DNA of 64,000 bases from Ilyonectria destructans (lineage: Eukaryota > Ascomycota > Sordariomycetes > Hypocreales > Nectriaceae), in NCBI GenBank assembly GCA_020740775.1, contig JAHEWK010000002.1, forward strand, positions 372,001 through 436,000, read 5' to 3'. Position 1 is the first letter of the stretch; each line of letters opens with the position of its first letter. Shown in pieces: positions 33,190 through 45,648 of the stretch. The notes under the pieces are model-generated. The model worked only from the letters and a program-made list of their open reading frames with translations, had not been told where the DNA came from and did not search any database. The translations under genes and the position numbers were made by a program.

Positions 33190-36100
33190 TATTAATAGCT
33201 CTTATTCAGAAAGATTATTTATATTAACTATTAAGTAATATCTTATACTGTTAAGATATCTGGAATTAATTAAACTCCTGCTATCTTAAGTAATATATCT
33301 ATACTACCAGCCTATATAGCTCCAGTGAATAATATTAATATAGTAGCTAAAGTTAAGCAGCTATATAATCTAGTCTGCACTTTGCAGCAGTAAGTATAGA
33401 ATATACTAATACTGGTTGCTAGAAATACTAAATATAACCTAGAGGAAGTAATAAAATTACTGCTACTAGAGAAGTTTAATAGAATATCTAGTAATATTAT
33501 ACTCTTTATTATTAGGATAAAAGAATACTTCCAGTAGTATCTATAACAGTTAGTATCTATAGAATTATAACTGCTATTTATAAGTAATCTGATATCCAGT
33601 AATATAAAGAATTAATTTAAATCTATTCTTAAAGATTTCCTTAATAATAATAAGGCCGACTAGAATTAAAATATAGTTAATCTATTTATAGATTAGGAAA
33701 ACTTTAAAATAGCCCTTAAAGATACATTTAGAATAATTAATAAAAAAAGGCAGGCAGCTATAAAAATTCATACACTTAAATAAATCCACTCTACTGCTAC
33801 CTATACTATTACACTCCAATAAGTCGCCTCTAAGTTAGACTGGGAGGGTAAGGTACTTATAGAAATATTCTACTAAGGACTAAAGGATAAGGTTAAAGAC
33901 GAGCTCTATAAAGCTAACCGACCTAACACCCTTACAGAATATATTACTATAGCTATTAAAATCGACAAATAATAGTATAAAAGATACAGAAAGAAGGCTG
34001 CAATATACTAAAGAGGTCAAGATACTCTATATAATCCCTACTACCCCAACCAATAAGGGAATAGTAGAGGATAGAGAGGTAGCTAATAGGGTAACTCTTA
34101 TAGAAATACCTCTTGGGGGATATATACTGAACCTATAGAACTCAAAGCTATATAGAGGCAGCCCTAAGATAAGAAGGATATTATATACTATAACTGCAAT
34201 AAGAAGGGATACTTTATATAAGAATACTATAAGCTTAAGAAAGAATAATAATTCTAATTTATACCTACTAGATAATAATTATTAAATACTATCTAAAGAT
34301 AGAAAGAAATAGAAATAGCAGTATAAATACAAACTATTGCTATAATATAAGGTATATATAAGCACTCTAGCTTAAGCTGGCCTGTATATCTATCCAGCTG
34401 AGAATAATATTTATCTTAAGAAAAAGCAGAAGTACTATATCTAGAAGAACCTACCTTAAGAGTAAATAGGCAGGAAAAATAGGTAGAGTAGATATTAATA
34501 CTGAAACTACTAACAGTCTAACTATCAGCAGGAATATTAAGAATAATAGCTATAGTGCAATAAGAAAAGTAACTAGAAACCTATTAAAGAGGAATACTAA
34601 AAGTACTAAATACTTAGAATAATATCCCTAATAGACAGCTAGAAGATTATAACACTTAGATAGACTAATAATAAATAATAGATACTATACTGAATAAAAA
34701 TAATAAATACTATAATATTAGGAATAAATACCCTAACTCCAGCGATAAAGAAAGACTGAACCTCTATATAGAGAAATATATATTTAGCACCCTAGAAGAA
34801 ACCAGCTAAATAGCAATAGAAAAACTATAGTAGGATAAAGCTACACTTAATAAATAAAGCAACTAATAATAGAAAAATAAGAGAGCTATATACTAATAAC
34901 TTATAAGGGAATAATAAAATACCAAATAATATAAATCTATCTATCTTTATATAATAATAAGATATAAAGTAAGAGACTATATAGTAGAACCCAGAGGAGA
35001 GTTTAGGAATAATTCTATTCTCTATCTTAATATAGAAGGATATAATTAGATCTTATAGATTTTATATTACTATCTATAATACTATTACTACTTAAAGGAT
35101 AAATAGATATATAACTATTACCCCCTAAGGCTACTAGAAATTCCTATTATCTAACTATATATAAAGTATAATATAGAGTACTATAAAAATACTAATAGAT
35201 ACCCTAAGTACTGTATTATTATTCTGGAAACTAAGATAACTAGATTTCTATAATAGTATATATAAGAATTATAGAACCCCTAGGATTACTAGCACTAGAA
35301 ATACTAAATCTATATAAAAACTAAGGTATACCTTTAGCACTAAGTGTAAGAAGAATAAAGATATTTCCTATAAGAATGGAAATACTTCTAATTAGGGAAA
35401 CCTAGATATAATAAATTATCTAATAATAACATCTAATAAAGGGAAATAGAGAAGTAGCTAGAGATAACTAGATAACTTCTACCTTAAGAAGAAAACCCCA
35501 TAACTAATTAAGAGAAGAAATCTACTGTAATATTAAATAAACTAAATAACTATAGAGAATATAAGATAAGAAAAAGTTCTCTCTATATATAAAGAACTAA
35601 GAAAAAACATATTTCTATTTCTATATCTAATAATATCTATAAAGAAATATTTATAATAGATTGCAGTACTAAGGGATATATAAAGTATACCCAAAAAGAA
35701 AAGATTATCTATAAATATATATATAAGATATATAAAGATAGATTTAACTTCCTCTAATAAACTAGTAGATAGACTAAAGACTGAGAATAGTATAAGGTAG
35801 TTTAAATATAGATAAAAAACCATATTTGCCCTCTATAATAGAGTAACAGATAGACTAAAAGCTAGAAGAAGTAGAACTTTCAGTAAGAGCTCTATATACT
35901 ATAGGAAGTATATAAATAGATTACTTAGAAATCCAGATATAAATTAAGGGATACTAATATACTGTACTGATAGATAGCAGTATAGAACTTAACTACCTTT
36001 ATCTAAGAATAGTAAATAAGTTGGAGCTACTATAGAAGAATAAATTAAACCTATATTAAGTATAGAACCTTAAAAGAATAAGTTTTAGTTATAATAATAG

Positions 36101-39100
36101 ATATATTACTAGAAAGATTAATTACCTTAAAGTTTTTATAAATAAATATAATAAAGATATATCTTTTAATATTATCCCCTCAGTATAATATAATTTGGTT
36201 TTAGGCTATCTATAGCTACAATAAGTAAACCTACTAATTAATTAGAAGACTGACTAAATAACCTTTAATAATATTAATAATTATTCCTTCTATAAATAGA
36301 ATTCAGATAATAATATAAAATCTCAAACTTTAACTAATAATAGTATCAGTAAAGCTATATATAATAATATAATAGATACTTTACTACCTTAAGGCACTAA
36401 ATATAAATACTATAATATCTAAAATAATAAGATATACCGCACTATTATATAAGTATAAGTATAATTTACCAAGCTTAATAAAGAACTATAAAAAATAAAG
36501 AAATATAAGGAAGCAGATAATAGGCTTAAGAATATACCCTCTATTTACTGTATCTATAAGAAGCTATTTACTAAAGAAATAGAAATAGGTCTACTTCAGT
36601 ATAGTTAATAGAACTATAAGATAGTACTTAAAGACGGAATTACAGCTAAATTCTATAAGATTTACAACCTTAATAAAGTTTAACTCTATATATTAAAAAA
36701 ATACCTTAAAGATATATTAAAAAAAGGATTTATTAGGATATTAAAGTTCTCTATAGGATACCCAGTTATATTTATCCTAAAGAAAAATAGAAAATTACAA
36801 CTAGTTATAGACTACTAATAGCTTAATAATATTACTATTAAGAACTAAATACTATTACTACTTATTAATAAATTAAAGAATTAATTATATAGCAAGAAGT
36901 AGTTTATAGCCCTTAACCTTAAAGAAGCTTATAATCTTATCTATATTAAGCCAGAAGATAAATAGAAGACTGCTTTCCGTATAAAATATAGACTTTTTAA
37001 ATATCTAGTTATACCTTTTAAACTTACTAACACACCAGCAACCTTCTAATAGATAATTACTAATATACTATAGGAATATCTTAATATCTTTATTATATAT
37101 TATCTTAATAATATTCTTATCTTCTCTAATATAGAAGAAGAATATACAGAATATATCTATATAGTACTTAAGAAACTATAGAATATAAACCTCCTTATTA
37201 AACTAAAGAAGAGTAAGTTTTATATAGATAAAATAAACTTTCTTAGATATACTATCTATCTAAATAAGATCTATATAGATTGAAAGAAAATTAAAGCTAT
37301 TAAAGATTAGCTGAAATCTATAATAGTTAAAGAAGTATAGAGCTTCCTAGAATTTACTAACTACTACTAAAAGTTTATTTATAATTTTAGAAGTATTAGA
37401 TATACCCTTATAGAACTTATAAAGAAAGAAGTAAATTTTAAATAGAATACTAAGATGCAGAAGGCTTTTAATAACATCAAAAAGGCAATTCTCAGTAAAT
37501 TAATCTTAGTTATATTTAACCCCAAAAAAGAAGTTAAGCTGGAAATAGACTCCTCTAATTTTAGTTTGGAATCCTAAATAGAATAGAGAGATATTAATAG
37601 AAAGCTATATCTAATTGCCTTCTATTTATATAAACTCTATAGAGTAAAGTTTAACTACTCTATTTATAATAAGGAATTCCTTATAATAGTTAACTTATTT
37701 AAAGAATTCTAATACTACCTTTTAGAAAGTAAGTATAAGATTAAGATCTATACTGACTATAAGAATATCTTATACTTTACAATTACTTAAGAGCTTAGTA
37801 GCAGGCAACTTTACTATATAGAATATCTATTGGAATTTAACTATATTATTATCTATAAGAAAGAATTAGAGAATAGTAGAGTAGATACTATCAGCTAATA
37901 ACCTGACTTTAATATCGGTATTACTAAGGAAAATAAATAACTCCTTAAGCTAACTTTAGAAGGATATCTTAAATAGAGATATATTGCTAATATCTATAAG
38001 TATAAGGAAAAATAGCATAATATAAATAAAATATCCAGTAAAGAATAGCAGATAAAGATCTATAAGAAATACTTATTCTATAATAATAATAATAAAGTAT
38101 TTCCTAATGAATTTAACTATAACTGTAGGATACTAATATACTATAAATAGATATTTATATCTTAGAAACTGATACCCAGTTTTCTAAAGAATAAAATAGA
38201 ATACTACTAAATTAAGAAGCTTATAAAAAGCTAAGCCTATAAAAGATTTTATTATAACTATATAATACCTAAAAATAATAACTACCTACAGATAGTATAC
38301 CTAAAGTGTAATAAGAAACTTAGAATAGTATATAAAGACCTACTAGAAACCCTAAATAAAGAATAGCAAAATAAAATATAATAGTACTATTATTACAAGA
38401 ATAATAATAATACTATCTATTTCTATAAGTATAACTACTAATATAGAATATCTACCTATAAGAAATAAGCTTTTATACCCCCAGAATATATATCTAAATT
38501 CAGTAGGAAATATATAAAAGACTACTAGAAATAAGAATTTATATTTAATTAAATATATATTAGGTTTTATTAGAGATTTATTACTAATCTAATAGACTTT
38601 AAATAATATAATATCTATAAAAAAAGGAAAATAGAATCTTAATAGCCTTTAGAACTAATAAAGAAAGTATAATTCGTTAATAAGCTTAATAGAAGAATAC
38701 TTATAGTAATATATATAGTGGAATTAGATAACTTACTGCTAAAAGAAATCCAAAAGTATAACAATATACTACCTAAGGAAGAATAAATAGAATAATTATA
38801 GGTTTCTAAAGAACTATAATAATAATTAGTATAGAAAGTTTATAAATACTTTATATATAGATACTAGAGTATTAATAGAACCCTTAAGAGGCTTAGAATA
38901 ATATACTTATTCCCCTAAATAAAGAAAGCTATCTTAAATACTATTAAAGGATATAATCTATATAGAAAGTTAAAATTACTATAATATAAGCCTTATAGAT
39001 AATTATAACTACTACTAGTAGTATAATAACCTTAGGAATCTATTACTATAGACTATATTACTAAGCTTCTACTATCTAAAGATCTAATAACTGGAGTACT

Positions 39101-40840
39101 CTATAATAGTATATTTATTATTATAGATAGACTTATAAAGTTTTTATACTTTCTACTCTATTAAGAGTCTACTAATATAGAATAATTCTTTTATATATTC
39201 TTAAGAAATATTATTAGTATATATAGATTGCTAATAGAGATTATCTCTAATAGAGGAATAATATTTATATTTAAGTTTTAATAAGAACTAATAGCTTAAA
39301 TAGAATTAAACTATAAGCTTATAACAGCTTAGAGACTATAAGTGGATAGCTAAATAGAGAGACTTAATTAAATAGTCAAATAGTATCTATAGTATTATAT
39401 TAACTATAAGTAAGATAACTGGATTTAGAAGCTGCCTATAGTATAACTAGCCTATAATATATCCACCTTAGGAATAATAAAGCTTATACCAGCTTATACT
39501 AACTTTAGATTTACCCCCGATGCCTACAGATTATTATAAGAAGGACTCTTAAATATAAAGGCAATCCTTAGCACTAACTAACTATAATAGCTATATAAAG
39601 AAATATAAATAGAATTAGAGTTTATATATAAATAAATAAAAAAATATTATAATAAAAAAAAATTAAAAGAACTAATCTTTTAGAAGGGAGATATAGTCTA
39701 CCTTACAATAAAAAACATTATGACGAAAAAGCTGAATAATAAATTGAACTTTAAATTTATTAGATCTTATAAAATTTTAGAAAAAATCTCAGAAAATAAC
39801 TACAAACTGAACTTACTACTAAAGGTTAAGCTCTATTTAATCTTTTATATTTTATTACTTAAATTAGCAGTAGATACTATTTATATTAAAATATAGAATA
39901 ATAATTAAGAAATAGAAGTTAAAAATAACTAGGAATTTACAGTTAAAATAATCCTTAATATAAAAAGAGAAAATAATAAAATAAAATATCTTATAAGATA
40001 GAAAAACTGCAACCTATCAGAAGATATATAGAAACTCTATAAATACCTTATATATTATTAAGCTAAATTAAAAGACTTCCTTAAATAAAGAAGCAGCCCA
40101 GGAAATACATATTAGAACAGATTCTAGAAATAACACCCAGGAATCACAAAGGACTCTTACTAGTAATACTGAAACCCAATAGAGATAAATTAAGTAGCGC
40201 ACTCAGTATGGAGGATCAATCCAGTATATCTACAGCACCAGTAGCCTGCATCTTTCTAACAGCCTATTACTTCTTAAGAATAGCAGACTCCTAAGAATAC
40301 ACCCTATTGATATCGTCTAATTTCCAGATTCCTTAAATAAATAAATTAGAACCACACTCCTTTAATACTTTTTTTTATTTATAAAGATATACTAAATAGG
40401 CTAATATCTTAATTAAGATACTCTCAGCCTTCTTAATATCCAGATTAATTTTTTACTAAGCCTCTATATTCTTAATTACTACTGGAATTAATATAAGAAA
40501 AATAATAGAGTATATAGAACTACTTATAAAAGCCAGCAATATTAAAACTATTATAAGAACGACCTAAGCTTATATATTTACCATACTGTAAGGATTTCTT
40601 AGATATACAGCAAACTAACTGCTTCTTAAAGTAGTAGGAATAAGATATAATTTTATAACCCTTAGAGGTAATAACTTATATAAAAACGGAATATTACTCA
40701 GTCTTAATAGATTTAGAAATATAACTTAATATAACAATCAGCAGAATATTTATAGATCTAGGTTGGATATATATATAAAAATTAGGGGAATAGTCTTATA
40801 ATAGGCCTTAAGGATAAGGACTAACAGAGGGGAGATATTA

Positions 40841-41250
40841 TATTACGATCTATATACACCTCGGGTAGGTAGCAGGCAGTTGGAACTGGCAGTATTCTAG
40901 TACCTATAATTTTCAACTAATTAAAACCGGATTGCAGGATCACCTTTACAATCCTATAATCCTAGATCGCTGGATTACTTATATAATCCAACGATCCATC
41001 TAAGTATATAGATAATAGAGTAGTGTATATTCCAATAAGCAGCTACTCAGCTATTAATATAATTTAGTTACCTTAATTACCTTAACTTGCTATATATTAC
41101 TATACTTGACTATTACTAGATGTAATATTTATTCAGTAAGTAACGCCCTAATCTATCTGCTAATATAAACCTACGGTTTATTTACCAGCCACCTATCTCT
41201 CACCTACCCTATACTATGTATACGGCAGTTAAGAGAGCACGACTGTTACA
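40841..41250. repeat. Right LTR of gypsy element
   Basis: Starts TATTACGATC (the initial TG now TA) and ends GACTGTTACA; 410 bp. Differences from the left copy are nearly all transitions, and they run in both directions between the copies. Confidence 0.9.
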
Positions 41251-41255
41251 GAAGG
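41251..41255. repeat. Target-site duplication GAAGG (right)
   Basis: Matches 32775-32779. Confidence 0.88.
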
Positions 41256-42107
41256 TATTTAATAACTAAATAAAAACACTTAACTAGTTATTAACTATAC
41301 CTTTTAAGCTCTTACTATTAATAAGAAAAAATTAATCTTTCCTCCTACTATTTAGTATAGAACTTATAATAGTTCTATAAAGGAACTGCAGTAATATTGA
41401 TTTCCAGGTGTATATAGAAATATTAGCAGGTAGGTAAATTTACTACCTACTGCTAGTAATTAGGAAGAGATTAAGCATAATATATTTATATAGATAGTAA
41501 GGTCTATATATCCAAGTTACTTACTATACTGCAGTTAGTTAATTAAGTTATATCAATCTAGATAGATAATATCTCCGGTATACTTACCTTTAAAGAGGAT
41601 ATAATTAATACCCTTATTAAGGAGTACTAACTGGTAATTAATAACCTCACTAATAGTTAGGATTCCAGGCTAATTATAGGCGACTTCTCTAGAATATAAA
41701 GTGCCTTCTTCTGACTTCTCGGATAATAAGACTATATACCTGGCTACTATTCAAGAGATCCAGGAGACAGTACTAGTAGCGCTACAAATAAATTCTTCCA
41801 CCCTATAGTCTGAATCCACAAAAGGAAGCTTAAGTCTTAGAGCCCAGCATCGATGCAGGGATAGACTCTTTTAGAGCCTAGCGGAAAGAGAGGGTGGATA
41901 AAGGTGAGGCCGGACATTCAGCCTTTACTAGAGTATATAATGCGCGAAGACAAGAGAATGAGTCTTACGTATAATGAGGCTGGGGTCATTAAGTTTAAAG
42001 TTGAGGAGAGTTTATTCCGGCTGCTCTGTCCGAGAAACATTCTGTTGGAGCTGGATAGAGATAATGGGATTGTAATAGATAGGGACAATAGGGCCGTACA
42101 TATATAG
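41256..42107. other. RIP-affected flank grading into normal DNA
   Basis: AT-rich up to about 41650, then composition recovers. One plus-strand frame can be followed with interruptions: GILTFKEDIINTLIKEYQLV, then SRLIIGDFSRI. An uninterrupted stretch at 41904-42107 (67 residues, YNEAGVIKFKVEESLFRLL) may be the mutated remainder of the gene into which the element inserted. I do not recognise a family. Confidence 0.35.
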
Positions 42108-43580
42108 TGGATTGATCAGGGGGGATTTCTACTAACTTAAATAGCACACATGCATAGTGAACAGGCTCGATCGCAGGGTGGCGATCAACGCAACGTCAAT
42201 CAAGAGGTTGTCAACCAGGTTGACGTCAACCAACACAACCCAACTTACTAGACAGTAGTTTTAAATCTTATTTTAATAGATAGAGTCAGTAAGTTAACGG
42301 AGACTGTTCTTACTAATCAACACAGTGTAATCCAACCCACACTTACTACAGATTACCCCCAGTGTCTTATAAGCACTGGTGATTTATACACTATATATAT
42401 ATATTTATATAGCTCTAGAGCCGAGTTCTATACTTCCTAATTATTAATGACACTTCGTTATCTAGCTTATTGTATCTACTTTAGCGGTGGAAAGGGCCGA
42501 TAACCACGTCCAAATCATCAGCCGTTCTTAGAGGGTTGCACAGAAAAGCATCGCACAGGCATCTTGCTGAGCCAGCCTGAAGCTGCGCCAGACTATATAT
42601 ATATAGTCGGATTAATCTCTAACTTAGACCTCTTAATAGAGAAGCATCTAATCGGATGTCTTATTGACTCAGCTGCAGGAAAAGATAGTGACAATGTATT
42701 GAAGATACCTGCGGCAGCTCGTCGATTGGCGTGGTGGAAGACTGTGACTGTAGCTGGACAAGGATTGTAACAGCTATCGGAAATGTCTTATAAAGATCTC
42801 TTAAAATTCAGGGTAAAATGACTCCATCAACTCTGACAATAAAGCCTTGGAGTTCTATATCTCTCTGACTGAAAAGAACATTCAATAAAAGATGCGATAA
42901 TGATCCTTCCTGCCGTGCGCAGCTCCCTCCCCTCCTTATCCCTATTACATCCCTGCTAACAACCAGCTAGCCCAAAAGTCCCAGACTGCCCGTAACAATA
43001 GAGAGTAAGTAGGTAAATGCTGTTCTCTTTACTATCTTATATACCTGCCTTCTCCTCCTCCTCCTCCTCCTCCTACTTCTTCTTCTTCTTCTTCTTCTTT
43101 TCCTTTTCCTGCCCTTTTTAAGGGAATCCTCATTTATCTTCTTTCACCTCTTCTCTTATTATGCTACGACCACTTGGCCAGTGGATTCCACGGAAGACGG
43201 ACCGTGCCACCGTCTCTGCAATATGCGATCGCAACATCTCCCGTCTCTGTCCTGTAATAGCAGGCCAGCACCTTTGGCTCCCAGCCCCAGAATCCGCCTG
43301 CTCCAAGGGATTCTCCTGAGCCGTCCAACTCACCGTCTTTGTCCAGCTGTTCGAGCCTTGCCCTTCTACACAAGGTGGTTAGGCCAGCCCTCGACTAGAA
43401 CATTTGTCGCCGAATTGATGGGTACTTACGTCAAAGCATTTTCATAACCCCAAACGCAAGCAATAATCCGTGATGTTGGAGGCTGGCAGAATTCCATCCG
43501 CTTTTTCGATATTGCCTCGTGCTTGATTTCGATATTGCCCGTAGTAGTACTGTGAGTCAGTCTGTGTTAATCCGACATTT
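42108..43580. other. Intergenic region
   Basis: No gene recognised. Near 42190-42240 GTCAACC/GGTTGAC words recur several times. The 68-residue frame at 42564-42770 and those around 43130-43447 have no motif. A pyrimidine tract is listed separately. Confidence 0.45.
43049..43110. repeat. Pyrimidine microsatellite (TCC)n(TTC)n
   Basis: About 60 bp of pure pyrimidine apart from one A at 43074 (TCCTACTTC), made of TCC/CTC repeats followed by TTC repeats. Confidence 0.9.
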
Positions 43581-44607
43581 CTATTGCATTCGGCGGATGG
43601 GGCTGGCAAACTCAGCTGCGATAAACTCCATGGGTCGATCCCCGTAAGAGTACAACACGTTAAACATCTTTCGTCCTGCTTCAGGCCACGGGTCCCCAAA
43701 TTGTTCGACTAGCGACTCTCCCTTCATTGTTAATGTTTGCTGCGGGGTGACGAGATGCCTGACTATCTGCGTGACGTCCTTGTCCGCAAACATAGCGCCA
43801 TATATGTGTAACGGTGGTCCATTTTGGGGAGCGAACGCGCCCATCACACCAGCAGCTTGAAATGGCACAGGGGCTCCTCCGAGATGATGGGGAGAGGCCG
43901 ACACGCCCATGCCGGGGGCTACACCACTCGCGGTGCCAGCGGGCATGTGAGCGTAGTTCGGGTCTACAGGTGGAGGTTGTCCGTGATACGGCTGCGGCGG
44001 GCCTCCTTGGGGCCCAGGTACATATACCGGATACACATGCACTTGGGTTTGTTGTGGCGGCGGCTGTTGCTGCTGCTGCTGCTGTTTGTTTCCAAAAAGA
44101 CCAAAAATCTTAGCGCCAATCGCGCCTGCGCCAGCCATTGCCATGGACTGCGACATCTTGCCTAATCCATGCTGCTGATCATGGTGTTGGTGATGGTTCT
44201 CGAACTTGTGCCGGAGAGATGAACCGGCGAGGAACCCGCCGCCTAAAGAAAGCGCAGTCTTTCCCAGGCCGCGATCTCCATCCTGAGCAGGTTGATCTGC
44301 CCCTTCCAACGCGGGATTATATGACAGTTGATCGGTCGGAAGCATCTGGTGGTCGCCGGGAGGGGGATATTGCGGTTGGTCTGATGGGGCAGTCGGAAAC
44401 TCCCATTGGGTTGCGCCGGTGGCAGGAAGGACGTAGTACCTGAGCAATGGATGTTATTGACATGTCTTACAGGTTTAATAATATGGAACTCGTTGCTACT
44501 TGCCATGCATTGTGCTCAGGGCTCCAGTTTGCTAGCCAACCTGGGGGTAAGGGGGGTGCAGCGGCCCCATGAGGAGCCCCTGGAGATGGCAAATCTGGCG
44601 TTGACAT
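43581..44607 (-). CDS. WW-domain protein with Gln/Pro-rich middle
   Basis: Two exons, 44607-44504 and 44439-43581, give 320 residues. The WW domain spans residues 20-51 (PPGWLANWSPEHNAWYYVLP, then ATGATQWEFP). Its two signature Trp are at 24 and 47, and its middle is split by the intron. WW domains bind Pro-rich ligands. The middle has a Gly-rich hydrophobic patch (MAMAGAGAIGAKIFGLFG), seven Gln, Pro-Gln runs and His-rich stretches. The C-terminal 90 residues (HIYGAMFADKDVTQIVRHLV, FGDPWPEAGRKMFNVLYSYG) form a compact conserved-looking domain that recalls DUF3395-like C-termini; this match is from memory and unsure. The intron has a GC donor (GCAAGT) and CTCAG acceptor; without it the WW domain is cut and no start lies in frame before YYVLP except a weak one. 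Confidence 0.82.
44440..44503 (-). other. GC-AG intron
   Basis: A 64-nt intron whose donor reads TG|GCAAGT and acceptor GCTCAG|GT. The joined codon TG+G gives the Trp that precedes the Tyr-Tyr of the WW domain. GCAAGT is the classical context tolerated for GC donors. Confidence 0.8.
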
Positions 44608-45648
44608 CTAGATTCCGGAACAGGCAAGTGTTTAAGAAATGTCTGGTGATGATCTACAATGGAGTTGAAACGCGGAAGCGAACTGACTGCAGTTGAAGAT
44701 AAGAGGCCGCAAGAGCATAGGGGTCACGGGTCATTTGAGGCAGCACAGTACCTAGCTGACCGTGGCTATTATTATCAAGCGCGTTAAGACCATCACGCTA
44801 TGTGCCGACAGCCGCTTACTAGGGCAGGTCGAGTTCTAGCTCACGCCCGCATGTAAGCCACAATTTCCCTTGGCTGAACTGCACGATCCCTACGATTGGA
44901 CAGAGAGAAAGCTTGGGGTTACGTCTATTTCTAAGAAAAACTCTTAAGACGCCAGTAACCCCTCAGCAAGCCTGACTAACCTATCATTTTCTCCAAGTCT
45001 TCCGACTTTGCCGAGTCTGGACCTCTCAGCCGCATTTCGTGGCTGGTGTCTAAGCCTACGCTCCGCCTCCCTGATGGAGCGATCAGTACGCGCTTGGGGA
45101 GACCTTTGACCGCTAAGATTGGTTGGAGGCGGACGAACGAAAAGCCCTGCGGGGCTTTCGACACACTGTTCAATTTACGCCGCCAACCCCGGTCTAAAGA
45201 AGATAAGCATAAGTATACTTATTCCATCAGTCCGCCCTCCGCTTGAGGTCATGGTTAGTCAGCAGTCACACACAATCCCTACTATTCTTGACATAAATGT
45301 TAACTAGGCTCCGAGCTGAAGATATCGAGTCTCTATGGGTTAGTGGCATATGAGTCAAAGAAGACGGGCCCATAGTTTCACGTATCTAATCCCATTGTGG
45401 CAAAATTGCTGAGTGTGCCATGAGCCTGCATGAGTAGTGCGTGAGCAGCGCCGAAGTAATGTAGTGACAACTGAGCAAGTGACAGAAGAGGGCGAGTGCA
45501 ACTTTCGGGAGCTGCAACAGCGAGTAAATTCCCAATTAATTTGGCGATAGAGCTAACTTATGCTTTAGACTACACTTTTAATATTAAGCTAGATTCTTGA
45601 TGATATCCACTTCCTTCTCTAACAGTCACTTAGATAACTGTTGTAGCA
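44608..45648. other. Intergenic region
   Basis: Upstream of the WW gene and downstream of the repeat-protein gene. Small frames near 44976-45246 have no motif. Nothing else recognised. Confidence 0.5.

Larger units (their letters stand above)
32780..41250 (+). mobile_element. Ty3/gypsy chromovirus-type LTR retrotransposon (RIP-killed)
   Basis: An 8,471-bp full-length element with 410-bp LTRs and 5-bp target duplications. Order along the plus strand is gag-like sequence (about 33300-34170, EGKVLIEIFY near 33850), a CCHC knuckle with cysteines turned to Tyr (about 34180-34230), and reverse transcriptase at about 36700-37250. RNase H follows at about 37540-37920 (KLYPIAFYLYKLYR), then integrase core at about 39050-39480 and a chromodomain-like tail at about 39910-40090. 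The catalytic Tyr-x-Asp-Asp box of the polymerase reads YLNNILIFS near 37100; both Asp codons changed G to A. Dozens of stops in every domain. The purine tract ACAGAGGGGAGA (40824-40835) precedes the right LTR. The gag-RT-RH-IN order places it in Ty3/gypsy. Confidence 0.92.

Noticed and set aside
42160..42250. Possible CRISPR-like array from repeated GTCAACC words
   Set aside because: Spacing is irregular, the units are under 10 bp, and this is a eukaryotic genome.
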